Of a stretch of 31,225 nucleotides of DNA, positions 1 to 9,600 are shown one piece after another; positions within the stretch are counted from its first letter, which is position 1; each line of letters starts with the position of its first letter. Under the pieces are notes generated by a model, which was not told where the DNA came from, searched no databases, and worked only from the letters and a program-made list of their open reading frames with translations. The DNA lies in assembly GCA_964489835.1 (NCBI GenBank), contig CAZBBC010000040.1, forward strand, positions 1-31,225, in the 5' to 3' direction. The position numbers and the translations under genes were made by a program. Origin of the DNA: CAZBBC01 sp964489835. GTDB taxonomy: Bacteria; Calditrichota; Calditrichia; JAJRVZ01.

Positions 1-1
1 T

Positions 2-219
2 TGTCCACGGATTATTTTTTTTTGTTTGCAGCCTTGGGCTGCGCTATGCTATTGTAGCCAAAAACTTTGTTTTTTAAGCAAAATTTTTGCTACTCGGATT
101 ATTCATTTCTCGCAGCGGCGCAGCGACGCGACTATTTATAAATAATTATTTTAGTTTTAATCCGTGTTAATTCGTGTCAGTCTTCGCCTGATCCGGCGTA
201 GACGGATAATCCGTGGACA
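2..219. repeat. Composite palindromic intergenic element with 14-bp terminal inverted repeats
   Basis: TGTCCACGGATTAT at 2-15 is perfectly inverted at 206-219. Inside lies the small palindrome GCAGCCTTGGGCTGC (28-42), followed by a TATTGTAG tail, and GTCTTCGCC/GGCGTAGAC arms around 180-203. Related sequence lies at 4976-5176 and 15604-15633, so this is a dispersed element. It has no coding capacity. The right end is only about 65 bases from the phosphofructokinase start, so it may lie in that gene's leader or promoter. Confidence 0.7.
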
Positions 220-234
220 GATTTTTTTTTGATT

Positions 235-249
235 GCAGCCAACAGCTGC
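235..249. repeat. REP-like small hairpin upstream of the phosphofructokinase gene
   Basis: GCAGC-CAACA-GCTGC forms a 5-bp stem, followed by a GTATGAATAGATCAGGTTA tail. Nearly the same hairpin and tail precede the gene at 5275 (5211-5225), and a relative lies at 28-42. All belong to a class of short hairpin plus semi-conserved tail. Confidence 0.55.
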
Positions 250-286
250 GGTATGAATAGATCAGGTTAAAAATAAAGGAAAAACG

Positions 287-1786
287 ATGCCAAAGAGAAT
301 CAATTTTAATCCTCAGGATAAAAACATTCTTAAACTTCTGCATAAAGTCGACCCCTTTAGAAGCCTGACAGAAAAGGAATTGATTTCTCTGATTACAATC
401 TTAAAAAAATTGACGTATAAAGAAAACGAGATCGTGATACGGGAAGGAGAGACAGGATCCACGGCATATATCGTCGCTCAGGGAAAATTTTATCTGGATA
501 TCATGGATCGGGAAATCAAGATTTTTACCCCCGGAAATTTTTTTGGAGAAATTGCCCTCGTGGATGCAAGGCCCCGAATGGGAACCGTGCACGCAATGGA
601 AAATGCGGTTCTTTTCAGTCTGGATGGTAAAGATCTTGATAATGATCAGCTGATTGCGTCGAAAACAGCCAGAAAAGTATATCAGGGTTTTGCCCGGTTG
701 ATATCCTCTTATGTCCGTGAAGGGAGCACTCTCTATGATACCTTGGATGTGTTGTTGGTTCAGGATGGCGGATGTGCGCCGGGCTATAATCCGGTGACCG
801 CTTTTATTACAGAATACCTCAGTAAAATGGGACGAAATGTATTTATTGCCGCCGAAGGATTCCGTTCGCTAACATTCAACCGGACCAGAGATTACCGCCA
901 TCTGGTTCACAATTCCGATGTCTATAAAAGGATCGAGCATATTCCCGGTGTTATTTTTTCCCCGCCCTTACGGGAGGCCAGAGGTGCAAATTTCCGGGCA
1001 GAACGTTTTCCGGAATTTAAAGAAGCAAAATACCAAAAAGTTGCGGCAGAGAATCTGGTAAAAAGAAAAGTAAAAGTATTGATTGGTATCGGTGGGAACG
1101 GCACATTCGCAGGCATTAATGCCTTGAGTAAACTTTTGTCAAAACATACACAGACTTTTTTTATACCGGTAACCATCGACAGTGATATCTACGGGTCTGA
1201 TTGTATCGGAGAATTTACCGGCGTAGAGGTAGGGGCAGAAAAGATTCGTAGTTATATGGCTGATGCCCGGACTCACAAGCGTTTTTACATCATAGAAATG
1301 ATGGGCGCCCGTGGGGGATATCATGCGTTACATTCCTGTCTGGGTGCCGGCGCCCATCTGGCCGTGCTGCCCGCTTCAAAACATAATATGAAAGCCCTGG
1401 CCCGGGCTCTGGAAAAGCGCGAGAATGCAGTAATCGTTGTTGCTGAAGGCTATCAGGTAAATAAACGCAGAAAGATAAAGTATAATGGAAACGCGGCTGA
1501 ATTTTTTCGTGATGAATTATTGGCAGCCGGTATAAATACTAAGCAGCGAATCATTTGTGAAGGATTCTCACGTGATATTCGTGGCGCCGCCCCAAACAAT
1601 CTTGATATTATGCTGGCCCAACGGATGGCCAGACTGTTATCTCGGTTGATCGCCGCCAATAAAAATCGATGCATGCCCGCTGTTCTCACCGGTAAAGAAT
1701 ACAGTATACCATTCGATAAAATTACCACAGATAATTCCGTGCTGTCGGAACTGGCTTCTCTGGCTGATCGATTAACTATTCAATAA
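287..1786 (+). CDS. Cyclic-nucleotide-binding domain fused to 6-phosphofructokinase-family domain
   Basis: The 499-residue protein has two parts. Residues about 20-145 form a cNMP-binding domain, with GETGSTAYIVAQG at 54-66 and a phosphate-binding cassette FGEIALVDARPRMGT at 86-100 that keeps R97. Residues about 155-495 match phosphofructokinase: GGCAPGYN (161-168) for the usual GGDAPGMN, GGNGT (269-273) for GGDGS, TIDSD (296-300) with the catalytic Asp, MGARGG (339-344), and VVAEG near 397. Family members phosphorylate fructose 6-phosphate in the cytoplasm with ATP or pyrophosphate. The fusion suggests control by a cyclic nucleotide (inference). The Asp of GGDGS, which contacts the Mg-nucleotide in classic enzymes, is Asn here, so donor use or activity may be altered. 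The start follows AAAGGA at a good distance. It appears to be monocistronic. Confidence 0.85.
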   Translation: MPKRINFNPQDKNILKLLHKVDPFRSLTEKELISLITILKKLTYKENEIVIREGETGSTAYIVAQGKFYLDIMDREIKIFTPGNFFGEIALVDARPRMGTVHAMENAVLFSLDGKDLDNDQLIASKTARKVYQGFARLISSYVREGSTLYDTLDVLLVQDGGCAPGYNPVTAFITEYLSKMGRNVFIAAEGFRSLTFNRTRDYRHLVHNSDVYKRIEHIPGVIFSPPLREARGANFRAERFPEFKEAKYQKVAAENLVKRKVKVLIGIGGNGTFAGINALSKLLSKHTQTFFIPVTIDSDIYGSDCIGEFTGVEVGAEKIRSYMADARTHKRFYIIEMMGARGGYHALHSCLGAGAHLAVLPASKHNMKALARALEKRENAVIVVAEGYQVNKRRKIKYNGNAAEFFRDELLAAGINTKQRIICEGFSRDIRGAAPNNLDIMLAQRMARLLSRLIAANKNRCMPAVLTGKEYSIPFDKITTDNSVLSELASLADRLTIQ

Positions 1787-2042
1787 AAGTATAATCACCT
1801 AGCCTGAATTAATAATTGCTTTTTATCTTCATGTGCGGAGCCTGTCCTGAAGACCGAAAGGTCAAAGGATCTCTATTGTGGTTAATGCTATTATAGAGCA
1901 GGTACTTAATTTACTCCCAATGACTGTGGCAGGGTATTTTCAATTTAGGCGTATATAATTCTTGATTATTGTATATAGATATGATAAGATTTATATACAC
2001 ACCTTAATTCCAAAATTTAATCATCAAAAAGGAGAGAGAATT

Positions 2043-2213
2043 ATGAAAATAAACGCACCTACGGAAAGATTCTGGTGGATTTCTGTAATTCTTGGTGTCA
2101 TTGGCATCTTAGGATATTTTGCAGCGATTCCTTTTGTGACAGTGAATGCATTTTGGTTTGTTACCGTCGGCTTTGTCGTACTTGTTTTAAGCACGGTATT
2201 AAAAGGCATGTAA
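2043..2213 (+). CDS. Small two-helix membrane protein of unknown function
   Basis: This 56-residue protein begins MKINAPTERFWW and has two hydrophobic stretches, about 11-29 and 33-53, ending in LKGM. An upstream in-frame ATG at 1962 would give 83 residues, but the start at 2043 sits 6-8 bases after a strong AAGGAGAGAG ribosome site, and the extra N-terminus is not membrane-like, so I chose 2043. The hydrophobic hairpin layout resembles small conserved inner-membrane proteins seen in many bacteria. I do not recognise a function. It stands alone, 256 bases after the phosphofructokinase gene and 411 bases before the next gene. Confidence 0.7.
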   Translation: MKINAPTERFWWISVILGVIGILGYFAAIPFVTVNAFWFVTVGFVVLVLSTVLKGM

Positions 2214-2624
2214 TTAAAACGATTTGTGGAGACCTGTAATTTATACTCAGTTATATTTCAAATGAGTACCATAAATGGCGAGTCTCCACACTTCACACCT
2301 TTTATTCAAAAAACTTCCCTCCCGGTTTACGATTTATCTTAATTTATTTTCATCTTTAGATTTATTTCTTTATTTTTCGGTAGAAAATAATCCTTGGCAT
2401 TTGTTGCACATTATTGAATTTTAGATTATAATTTAATTTTGTGTATATCAAAAAAAACCAGCCTGTAGAAACTTGATCTATCTGAATCAAATATAAAATT
2501 CGAGTGATCGGAGGAATTTTTACCAGTTCTACCGTCAGGGGAAAGATATAATTACATGATTTATAATCGATGTGGATGCAATGGTTATTTTTTATACCAC
2601 CATAAATATTTTTAGGAGGGATCT
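2214..2624. other. 411-bp gap with one nested inverted repeat, otherwise AT-rich
   Basis: Just after the small membrane-protein gene, TGTGGAGAC (2225-2233) is perfectly inverted at 2282-2290, and within that loop TACTCA (2244-2249) pairs with TGAGTA (2263-2268). The nested stems could act as a transcription end or a small structured RNA, but no uridine tract follows directly. The remaining 330 bases are AT-rich and hold no ORF I would defend. AGGAGG at about 2613-2618 is the ribosome site of the next gene. Confidence 0.5.
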
Positions 2625-3797
2625 ATGGGTTTTAACAGAAGACTGAATATGGGAATGATTGGCGGCGGACCGGGCGCTTTTATTGGGGAAGTTCATCGCA
2701 AAGCAGCACGTATGGATGGTATCATTCAGATCAGCGCCGGCGCCTTTGATATTGACCCGGCTAAGTCACGGCAGATGGGTCAGGAATTAAATCTGCCTCC
2801 GGAACGGGCGTATGATAATTATGAGAAGATGATTGAGAATGAATTAAAACTCCCCGAAGGGGAGCGGATCGATTTTGTTTCGATTACGACACCGAATAAC
2901 TGGCATTTTCCCATAGCCCGCGATTTTTTAAAGGCCGGCTTTCATGTGATGTGCGAAAAACCGATGACTATAAACGTGGATGAAGCCAAAGAACTGCAAA
3001 AGATCGTCAAAGCGACCGGCAAGGTTTTCGGACTGATGCATACATACACCGGATTTCCGATGGCCAAGTTGGCCAGGGATCTGGTCCGGCAGGGGGAGTT
3101 GGGAAAAATACGGAAAATTGTCGTCCAGTACCCTCAAAGCTGGCTGGCCACTGCCTTGGAAAAGACCGGTCAGCAGCAAGCAGCCTGGCGAACGGACCCC
3201 AAACAGAGCGGGGCTGCCGGAAGTATCGGGGATATCGGTACCCATGCCGCCAATCTGGCCGAGTATATCTCAGGTGCAAAAATATCCCACATCTGCTCCG
3301 ATCTAACAATATTTGTCGAAGGCCGGCCGCTGGATGATGATGGTAATTGTCTGCTTCGCTTTGATAACGGCGCCAAAGGTGTGCTTCATTGCAGTCAAAT
3401 CGCCATCGGTGAGGAAAATAATATTGCCATTTGGGTCTACGGCACTGAAAAAGGTCTGGAATGGCATCAGGAACATCCTAATTATCTTTACGTTAATGAT
3501 TTAGACGGCCCTACCCGGGTTTGGAAACGCGGGAATGATTATGTTGGTAAAAAAAGCGCTGCCGCCGGGCGCGCCACGCGCTTACCGTCGGGTCACCCGG
3601 AAGCTTTTCTGGAAGCGGTTGCTAATATCTATCACAATTTCGGAGATACGGTTATTGCTGCCTTGACCAATCAAAAAGCGGATGAATTAATGCTGGATTT
3701 CCCCAATGTCGACGATGGCGTCCGTGGGATGATCTTCATTGAAACCGTGTTAAAAAGTGCAAAAAGTAATGAAAAATGGACAAGAATGGAATACTAA
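2625..3797 (+). CDS. Gfo/Idh/MocA family oxidoreductase, cytoplasmic
   Basis: This 390-residue protein has an N-terminal Rossmann fold with GMIGGGPGAFIG at 10-21, the family CEKPM motif (E111, K112, P113) and a substrate-side segment GSIGDIGTHAANLAEYI at 199-215 holding D203 and H207. Members oxidise or reduce one hydroxyl of a sugar, inositol or glycoside with NAD(P). It is the only one of the six family members here without a signal peptide, so it works in the cytoplasm. The next gene is a TIM-barrel isomerase, a pairing seen in sugar and glycoside 3-oxidation clusters. A plausible role is reducing a keto sugar after uptake, or oxidising an imported glycoside (inference). The start follows AGGAGG closely. 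Confidence 0.88.
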   Translation: MGFNRRLNMGMIGGGPGAFIGEVHRKAARMDGIIQISAGAFDIDPAKSRQMGQELNLPPERAYDNYEKMIENELKLPEGERIDFVSITTPNNWHFPIARDFLKAGFHVMCEKPMTINVDEAKELQKIVKATGKVFGLMHTYTGFPMAKLARDLVRQGELGKIRKIVVQYPQSWLATALEKTGQQQAAWRTDPKQSGAAGSIGDIGTHAANLAEYISGAKISHICSDLTIFVEGRPLDDDGNCLLRFDNGAKGVLHCSQIAIGEENNIAIWVYGTEKGLEWHQEHPNYLYVNDLDGPTRVWKRGNDYVGKKSAAAGRATRLPSGHPEAFLEAVANIYHNFGDTVIAALTNQKADELMLDFPNVDDGVRGMIFIETVLKSAKSNEKWTRMEY

Positions 3798-3804
3798 AAG
3801 AATT

Positions 3805-3930
3805 AAATTCCAAATGACAAATTCCAAATAGCAAATAATATCAAAATTCCAATTTCCGAAATAGTTTAAAAAAATTGGTAATTCGGTTATTGAGATTTAT
3901 TTGTAATTTAGTGCTTGGTGCTTGGGATTT
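3805..3930. repeat. Intergenic element with 34-bp imperfect terminal inverted repeats
   Basis: The segment 3805-3838, starting AAATTCCAAATGACAAATTC, pairs imperfectly with 3897-3930, ending GCTTGGTGCTTGGGATTT. Most of the 34 positions match. The interior is AT-rich and non-coding. It lies between the dehydrogenase and isomerase genes and may shape their transcript. Confidence 0.55.
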
Positions 3931-3969
3931 TAATTATAATATAACCTATTACCAAAAAAGGAGTTTAAA

Positions 3970-4965
3970 ATGGCAAGACCGGTGACATTATGCACAGCCC
4001 AATGGGCAGATTTACCATTAGAAATACTGGCACAAAAAGTGGCCAGCTGGGGCTATGATGGTCTGGAACTGGCTTGTTGGGGTGATCACATGGATGTGGG
4101 GCGAGCAGCAAAAGATAAGCATTACTGTCAGCAACAACTGGAGATATTGAATAAAAATAATCTAAAGATATTCTCTATCAGTAATCATCTGGCGGGGCAG
4201 CTGGTATGTGATCTGAACAATGACAGCCGCTCTGACGGATTCGCCCCGTCAGAATGCGCGGGAAATGCCGATAAAAAACGGCAATGGGCGGTAGAGAGCA
4301 TGAAAGATTCAGCCCGGGCGGCAAAAAATCTGGGATTGAAGGTGGTTAATGGTTTTACCGGATCATCGATCTGGCACATGTTCTATAGTTTCCCTCCGGT
4401 GAGTGCAGAAATGCTTGAGGAAGGATTTGCCTTTTTCGCAGAGATGTGGAATCCCATCCTGGATGTATTTGATGAATGCGGTGTTAAATTTGCACTCGAA
4501 GTCCACCCGACAGAAATAGCCTTTGATATTATTACTGCCCAAAGAGCACTAGAAGCGGTAGATAACCGGAAAACATTTGGATTTAATTTTGATCCCAGTC
4601 ATCTCCACTGGCAGATGGTTGATCCGGCGCTATTTATCCGTGAATTTTCAGATCGTATTTATCATGTACACATGAAAGATGCAGCCCTTCGATTAAACGG
4701 GAGAAACGGTATATTAGCGTCACACCTCGATTTTGGCCATAAAGACAGGAGTTGGGATTTTCGTTCTTTGGGTCGTGGCGGTGTAAATTTTGAGGAAATC
4801 ATTCGGGCGTTGAATCACATCGGTTATGATGGACCGCTTTCCGTTGAATGGGAAGATAGTGGCATGGAGCGTGAGCAGGGAGCAAGAGAGGCCTGTGAAT
4901 TTGTGAAAAAAATTGATTTTCAGCCCAGTAACGTTGCCTTTGATGCAGCATTTGATATTGAATAA
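3970..4965 (+). CDS. Sugar isomerase/epimerase, xylose-isomerase-like TIM barrel
   Basis: The 331-residue protein has the AP-endonuclease-2/xylose-isomerase TIM-barrel pattern, with the four usual metal ligands readable as E177 (ALEVHPTE), D208 (FNFDPSHLHWQ), H234 (HVHMKDA) and E293 (SVEWEDSGM). Such enzymes use a divalent metal to isomerise or epimerise sugars, keto sugars or inositols. There is no signal peptide, so it is cytoplasmic, like the dehydrogenase gene before it. The pair probably interconverts a keto sugar (inference); the exact substrate cannot be read from sequence. The start is preceded by AAGGAG. A repeat element fills most of the 172-base gap between the two genes, so co-transcription is likely but not certain. 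Confidence 0.85.
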   Translation: MARPVTLCTAQWADLPLEILAQKVASWGYDGLELACWGDHMDVGRAAKDKHYCQQQLEILNKNNLKIFSISNHLAGQLVCDLNNDSRSDGFAPSECAGNADKKRQWAVESMKDSARAAKNLGLKVVNGFTGSSIWHMFYSFPPVSAEMLEEGFAFFAEMWNPILDVFDECGVKFALEVHPTEIAFDIITAQRALEAVDNRKTFGFNFDPSHLHWQMVDPALFIREFSDRIYHVHMKDAALRLNGRNGILASHLDFGHKDRSWDFRSLGRGGVNFEEIIRALNHIGYDGPLSVEWEDSGMEREQGAREACEFVKKIDFQPSNVAFDAAFDIE

Positions 4966-4975
4966 TAAAACTTTT

Positions 4976-5176
4976 ATCCACGGAAAAACAATGACCCACC
5001 CCGTCTCCCCGCCTGAGGCGGGTCGACACCCCTCCCTATCCGGCCGGGCAGGCCGGGCAGGCAGCGGCGCAGAGAAATAATTTTTTAATTCGTGTCAGTC
5101 TTCGCCTGCTTGCCCGGCCTGCCCGGCGCAGACGTGGTTATGACGGGATCCGGCTTCGACGAATAATTCGTGGTTA
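4976..5176. repeat. Composite palindromic element with a 17-bp GC-rich stem
   Basis: This is related to the element at 2-219: outer TTATCCACGGA near 4976 opposes ATAATTCGTGGTTAA near 5163-5177. Inside, CCCGCC-TGA-GGCGGG forms a hairpin at 5008-5022, and 5043-5059 (GCCGGGCAGGCCGGGCA) is the exact reverse complement of 5111-5127. The segment from about 5088 (AATTCGTGTCAGTCTTCGCC) is shared with 170-188. It makes up most of the gap before the gene at 5275. Confidence 0.65.
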
Positions 5177-5210
5177 ATAAATTATTTTGTCTTTTGTCTT
5201 TGATTTGTTT

Positions 5211-5225
5211 GCAGCCTTGAGCTGC
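5211..5225. repeat. REP-like small hairpin upstream of the Tat oxidoreductase
   Basis: GCAGCCTTGAGCTGC, followed by AGTATGAATAAATCACGTTA, copies the hairpin and tail found before the gene at 287. The hairpin lies about 50 bases before the start codon at 5275, so it is probably in the 5' leader. Confidence 0.5.
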
Positions 5226-5274
5226 AGTATGAATAAATCACGTTAATTAAAACCAATAAAGGATATTTGCTGAC

Positions 5275-6594
5275 ATGAAACAAAAAAAGAAAATGAATCG
5301 CAGACGATTTGTAAAAACATCCGGAACGGTTGTTGCCGCTGCTTTTGGATTTCCTTCGATCATCCCTTCCAGTGTTTTAGGGAAAAATGGAAATATATCA
5401 CCCAGCAATCGAATTACCGTTGGCTGTATCGGCGTCGGTGGCATGGGAACCGGAAATATGAACGGATTCCTGGAAAAGCAGGATGCACAGGTCGTGGCTG
5501 TATGCGATGTTGACCAGAGTCATCGCAATCGGGCTAAAAGTTCCGTTGATAATGCCTATGGCAACAAAGATTGTGCCACCTATAATGATTTTCGGGAATT
5601 ATTAGCCCGGGATGATATCGACGCCGTCATGCATGCCACACCCGATCAATGGCATGCCCTGGTCGCCACCCAGGCGGCACAGGCCGGCAAAGATATTTAT
5701 GGTGAAAAACCCCTCGCGTATACCATCTCAGAAGGACGGGCCATTGTCGATGCCGTGGAAAGATACGGCCGCGTGTGGCAAACCGGTAGCTGGCAAAGAT
5801 CACAGAGACATTTTCGCTATGCTTGTGAACTGGTGCGCAATGGCCGTATTGGGAAGGTACACACGGTTCGGGTCGGACTGCCCACGGGTAATGGTATCAA
5901 AGAAGGCAGTACCCAACCCTGTGATCCCCCGAAGGGCTTTGACTACGATATGTGGCTGGGACCTGCCCCCTGGAGACCCTATAGTCCAAGCCGCTGTCAC
6001 TGGAATTTCAGATGGATCCTCGATTATTCCGGTGGTCAGTTGACCGATTGGGCCGGTCATCATATCGACATTGCCAACTGGGGGATGGATACGGAATCTT
6101 CCAGTCCGGTCTCCATTGAAGGTGAGGCGCAGTTCCCACCGGCTATCGACGGTGTCTTTGATACCCCTGAAACTTACTACTTTGAATGTGAGTACGCCGA
6201 AGGATTTAAGATGATTGTGGCCAATGACCGGCAGCAGCCCAAGGGTATGGGAACACATTTTATTGGCGACAAGGGTTGGGTACATGTGGATCGCGGCGGC
6301 AGAATTGAATCCCAGCCGGAATCACTGGTAACATCTGTCATCAAACCGGGTGAAATTCACCTTTACAAAAGCGATAATCACATCCAGAATTTTCTTGATT
6401 GTGTGCGCAGCCGCTCAAAAACCATTGCACCGGCCGGCGTGGCTCATCATGCGATCATGGTTGGACATTTGGGTCTGATTGCCATGAAGTTGGGACATAA
6501 AGTGCACTGGGATCCAAAAAATGAACGATTTATCAATAATCCGGATGCCGATCGTTTGTTATCCCGTCCAATGCGCAGCCCATGGCATTTATAA
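5275..6594 (+). CDS. Tat-exported Gfo/Idh/MocA family oxidoreductase (first gene of a probable operon)
   Basis: The 439-residue protein starts with a twin-arginine signal (NRRRFVK at 8-14, hydrophobic to about 35). The Rossmann motif GCIGVGGMGTG is at 50-60, GEKPLA holds E144-K145-P146, and the substrate segment DYSGGQLTDWAGHHIDIANW runs 250-269 with H262/H263 and D265. The C-terminus ends RPMRSPWHL, close to that of the protein at 20381. Tat export implies folding in the cytoplasm with NAD(P) bound before transport. The likely reaction is oxidation of a sugar or glycoside hydroxyl, by analogy with the exported glycoside 3-dehydrogenases of Bacteroides (inference). ThuA-HEAT and DUF1080 genes follow at 37 and 33 bases, indicating an operon. 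The start follows AAAGGA with rather long spacing. Confidence 0.88.
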   Translation: MKQKKKMNRRRFVKTSGTVVAAAFGFPSIIPSSVLGKNGNISPSNRITVGCIGVGGMGTGNMNGFLEKQDAQVVAVCDVDQSHRNRAKSSVDNAYGNKDCATYNDFRELLARDDIDAVMHATPDQWHALVATQAAQAGKDIYGEKPLAYTISEGRAIVDAVERYGRVWQTGSWQRSQRHFRYACELVRNGRIGKVHTVRVGLPTGNGIKEGSTQPCDPPKGFDYDMWLGPAPWRPYSPSRCHWNFRWILDYSGGQLTDWAGHHIDIANWGMDTESSSPVSIEGEAQFPPAIDGVFDTPETYYFECEYAEGFKMIVANDRQQPKGMGTHFIGDKGWVHVDRGGRIESQPESLVTSVIKPGEIHLYKSDNHIQNFLDCVRSRSKTIAPAGVAHHAIMVGHLGLIAMKLGHKVHWDPKNERFINNPDADRLLSRPMRSPWHL

Positions 6595-6631
6595 TTATAT
6601 TCTGTTAAATGATAAAAAGTGAGAATTTATA

Positions 6632-9600
6632 ATGACACCTATTAAAATTACAAAATTATTACTCTTGACAGTCTTGGCACTTTTCTTCATTAACTCGATC
6701 GGTATCGCCCAGATTAGCGACCAGGAAATCGAAAAAATTGAAAACGCCCTACCTGTCACCGCACCGGCCAAAGTACTTAAACAGCGAAAGTTACTGGTGT
6801 TTTCACTCAGTCTGGGATATCAGCACGATGCAATCCCCTATGCAGCAAAAATGCTGGAACTGATGGGCAATAAAACAGGTGCTTTTGAAACTGTCCACAG
6901 CAATGATATGTCGGTTTTTGAACCGGAGCAACTGAACACATTCGATGCCGTGTGTTTTAACAATACCACACAGCTCACCTTTGATGACCCGATACTAAGA
7001 AAAAGTCTAATGGCATTTGTAAAAGGTGGAAAAGGTATTATTGGTATTCATGCCGCCACCGATAATTTTTATACCTGGGCAGAGGCAGCAGAAATGATAG
7101 GAGGCGTATTTGATGGTCATCCCTGGAATTCCAGTGGTACCTGGAAAGTCAGGATAGAAGATGCTGCAAGCCCGCTCACGGCTGCCTTTAAGGGGAAGGA
7201 TTTTAGTGTCAGTGATGAAATATATCGAACAAAGCAACGCAGTTTACGCGTAAATTCCAGGGTGTTACTTGCTCTTGATATGAAGGACAAAGCCAATCTT
7301 TCGGCCAAGGGTGTTAGAAATACTGATCTCGATATCCCCATCAGCTGGATCAGAACTCTGGAAAAAGGCCGGGTTTTTTATTGCAGTTTTGGTCATAATA
7401 AACACATTTACTGGGACCACAATATTCTGCAACATTTTCTGGCCGGCATTCAATATGCGCTGGGTGATTTGAAGGCGAATGCCACACCCGTACCTTTCAA
7501 TATCTATCAAGCCGTTGATATTGAAGATATTAAACAGCTGCTTCGTTCAATATCAACGTACGACTATGGACAGAGCCGGGAAAATTTAACAAAATTAACC
7601 GATTTATTACGTCTGACTTCTGCTTCTAAAAAACTCAGCCAAGAGATTGAAGAAAAATTCGATGATTTCCTTGAGTCGGATGCCAGCCTTGCTGCCAAAC
7701 AGTATATTTGTGAGCGTCTCAGCCTCATCGGCACAGAAGAATCGGTAGGCACATTAATTGATATGCTGGAAAATCCCAAGACGGCTGATATGGCACTCTA
7801 TGCTTTGGAAAGAATACCGGACGATGATGTCGATGAAGAATTATTGGATATTCTGGAAGAAACAAGCGGAAAGACTAAAATTGGTATCATCAATACCCTC
7901 GGTAATCGTCGAAATCAGGGCGCGATCTCCGAGATCGTTCCCCTGATAAATGATCCCGATCCTGAGATTGCTCTGGCAACGATCCATGCGCTTGGCCGGA
8001 TAGGTGGAACAGATGCGGCAAAAACACTGGCGACAGTCCGAAATCAGGGAAAAAATAAAGCCCGAATAACGGATGCCTACCTGCAGTGCGCTGATCGATT
8101 TGCCGAACAGGGAGAAAAAGTAAAAGCGTATAAAATTTATAAAGAAATTTTTGACCCCGGAGAATCCCAGCAGGTACAATATGCTGCCCTGCGTGGTATG
8201 ATCCTGACAACAGAAGAAAACGCTTCCGAACTTATTCTCAACCTTTTAAAAAGTGATCAAAAAGGAATGCATGTCAGTGCGATCCAACTGGTCCGGCAGA
8301 TACCCTTGACAGAAGATGTAAGTTCGATCGCCCGGGCATTACCTGATATGTCCGAAACCGGCCAGATTCAACTGCTCACCTCATTAGCGGGACGCACAGA
8401 ACCGCAAGTTATAAACGTTATGATGGATGCAGCCAAATCGGAAAACGAAAATATACAGATCGCTGCACTCAAATCTCTGGCACTCTGTGGCAATGCTAAA
8501 GTGATACCACTTTTTGCCGAAGTTGCTTCAACCGGGAAAGACAAGATCAGATTAACTGCCCGTGAAGGTCTGTATCGCATCAACGGCCCTCGGGTAAATG
8601 AAACCATACTTAATAATATGCCGGACGCAGTCTTTGCAATGAAAATTGAATATATCCGGGCCATCGCTGAGCGGCAAATAATTCAGGGAGTTCCCTTATT
8701 GCTATCTGCCATTGAAAGCACGGACGAAAAAGTGCGGCTGGAATCTATTAAGGCAATCAGAGAGATCGCCACTCCACCCTATATGGAGAAAACGGTTGCC
8801 CGGTTGGCAAAGCCTAAAAGTGAGCAGGAGCGCAAAGAACTGGAAAAAGCTGTCATTGCTATCGCTTCACAAATTCCTGAAGGTGAACCGAAGGCATCCG
8901 ATGTTTTAGCCCAACTCCAAAAATCCAAAGATGTAAAAACACGTATTTCGCTTCTTGAAGTGTCAGGAAAAATCGGAGATCCGGCGGCGCTGGATATTAT
9001 AAGATCATCCATTAAGGACAAGAATCCGGAAATCCAGGCCTCTGCCATTCGCGCCTTATCCAGCTGGCCGGATAGTACGCCGTTGGATGACCTGCTTAAT
9101 GTGGCAAAGACTACAAAAAATGAGAAATTCAGGGTACTGGCCTTACGCGGTTATGTCAAATTGATCTCCTTTGAAAAAACAAAATCACGTGAAGAAGTGT
9201 TTGGGATGTACCAAACAGCGATGAAACTAGCCAATACCACCGAAGAAAAGCGCGCCGTATTATCAGGATTATCCACGGTTAACTCCATGGATGCGCTGAC
9301 ATTTTCCGCAGAATATATCGATGATAAGGAATTGCAACAGGAGGCGGGCACCACCATCATCAAAATTGCTTCGGCTCTCGATATTGACCAAATCCGTAAG
9401 ATTAAACCATTACTGTATAAATCCATGGCAACTGTCAAAAATGAAACTCTAAAGAAACAATCCAGAGAAATGATCAACGAGCTGGAACGTTTTGAGGATC
9501 ATATTACTTTATGGCAGGTTGCCGGACCTTATGATCAGAAAGACGTGGATATATTCGATTTCGCATTTCCTCCTGAGAGTTCAGATCAGGGAAAGGTAAA

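Noticed and set aside
1962..2042. Upstream start for the small membrane protein
   Set aside because: The 27 extra residues lack a ribosome site at their start, while the ATG at 2043 has a strong one.
2394..2408. TTGGCATTTGTTGCA as a sigma-54 promoter
   Set aside because: The distance between GG and GC is 8 bases; sigma-54 sites need 10.
5800..6285. 161-residue minus-strand frame
   Set aside because: It lies wholly inside the Tat oxidoreductase gene, has no ribosome site and no recognisable motifs.
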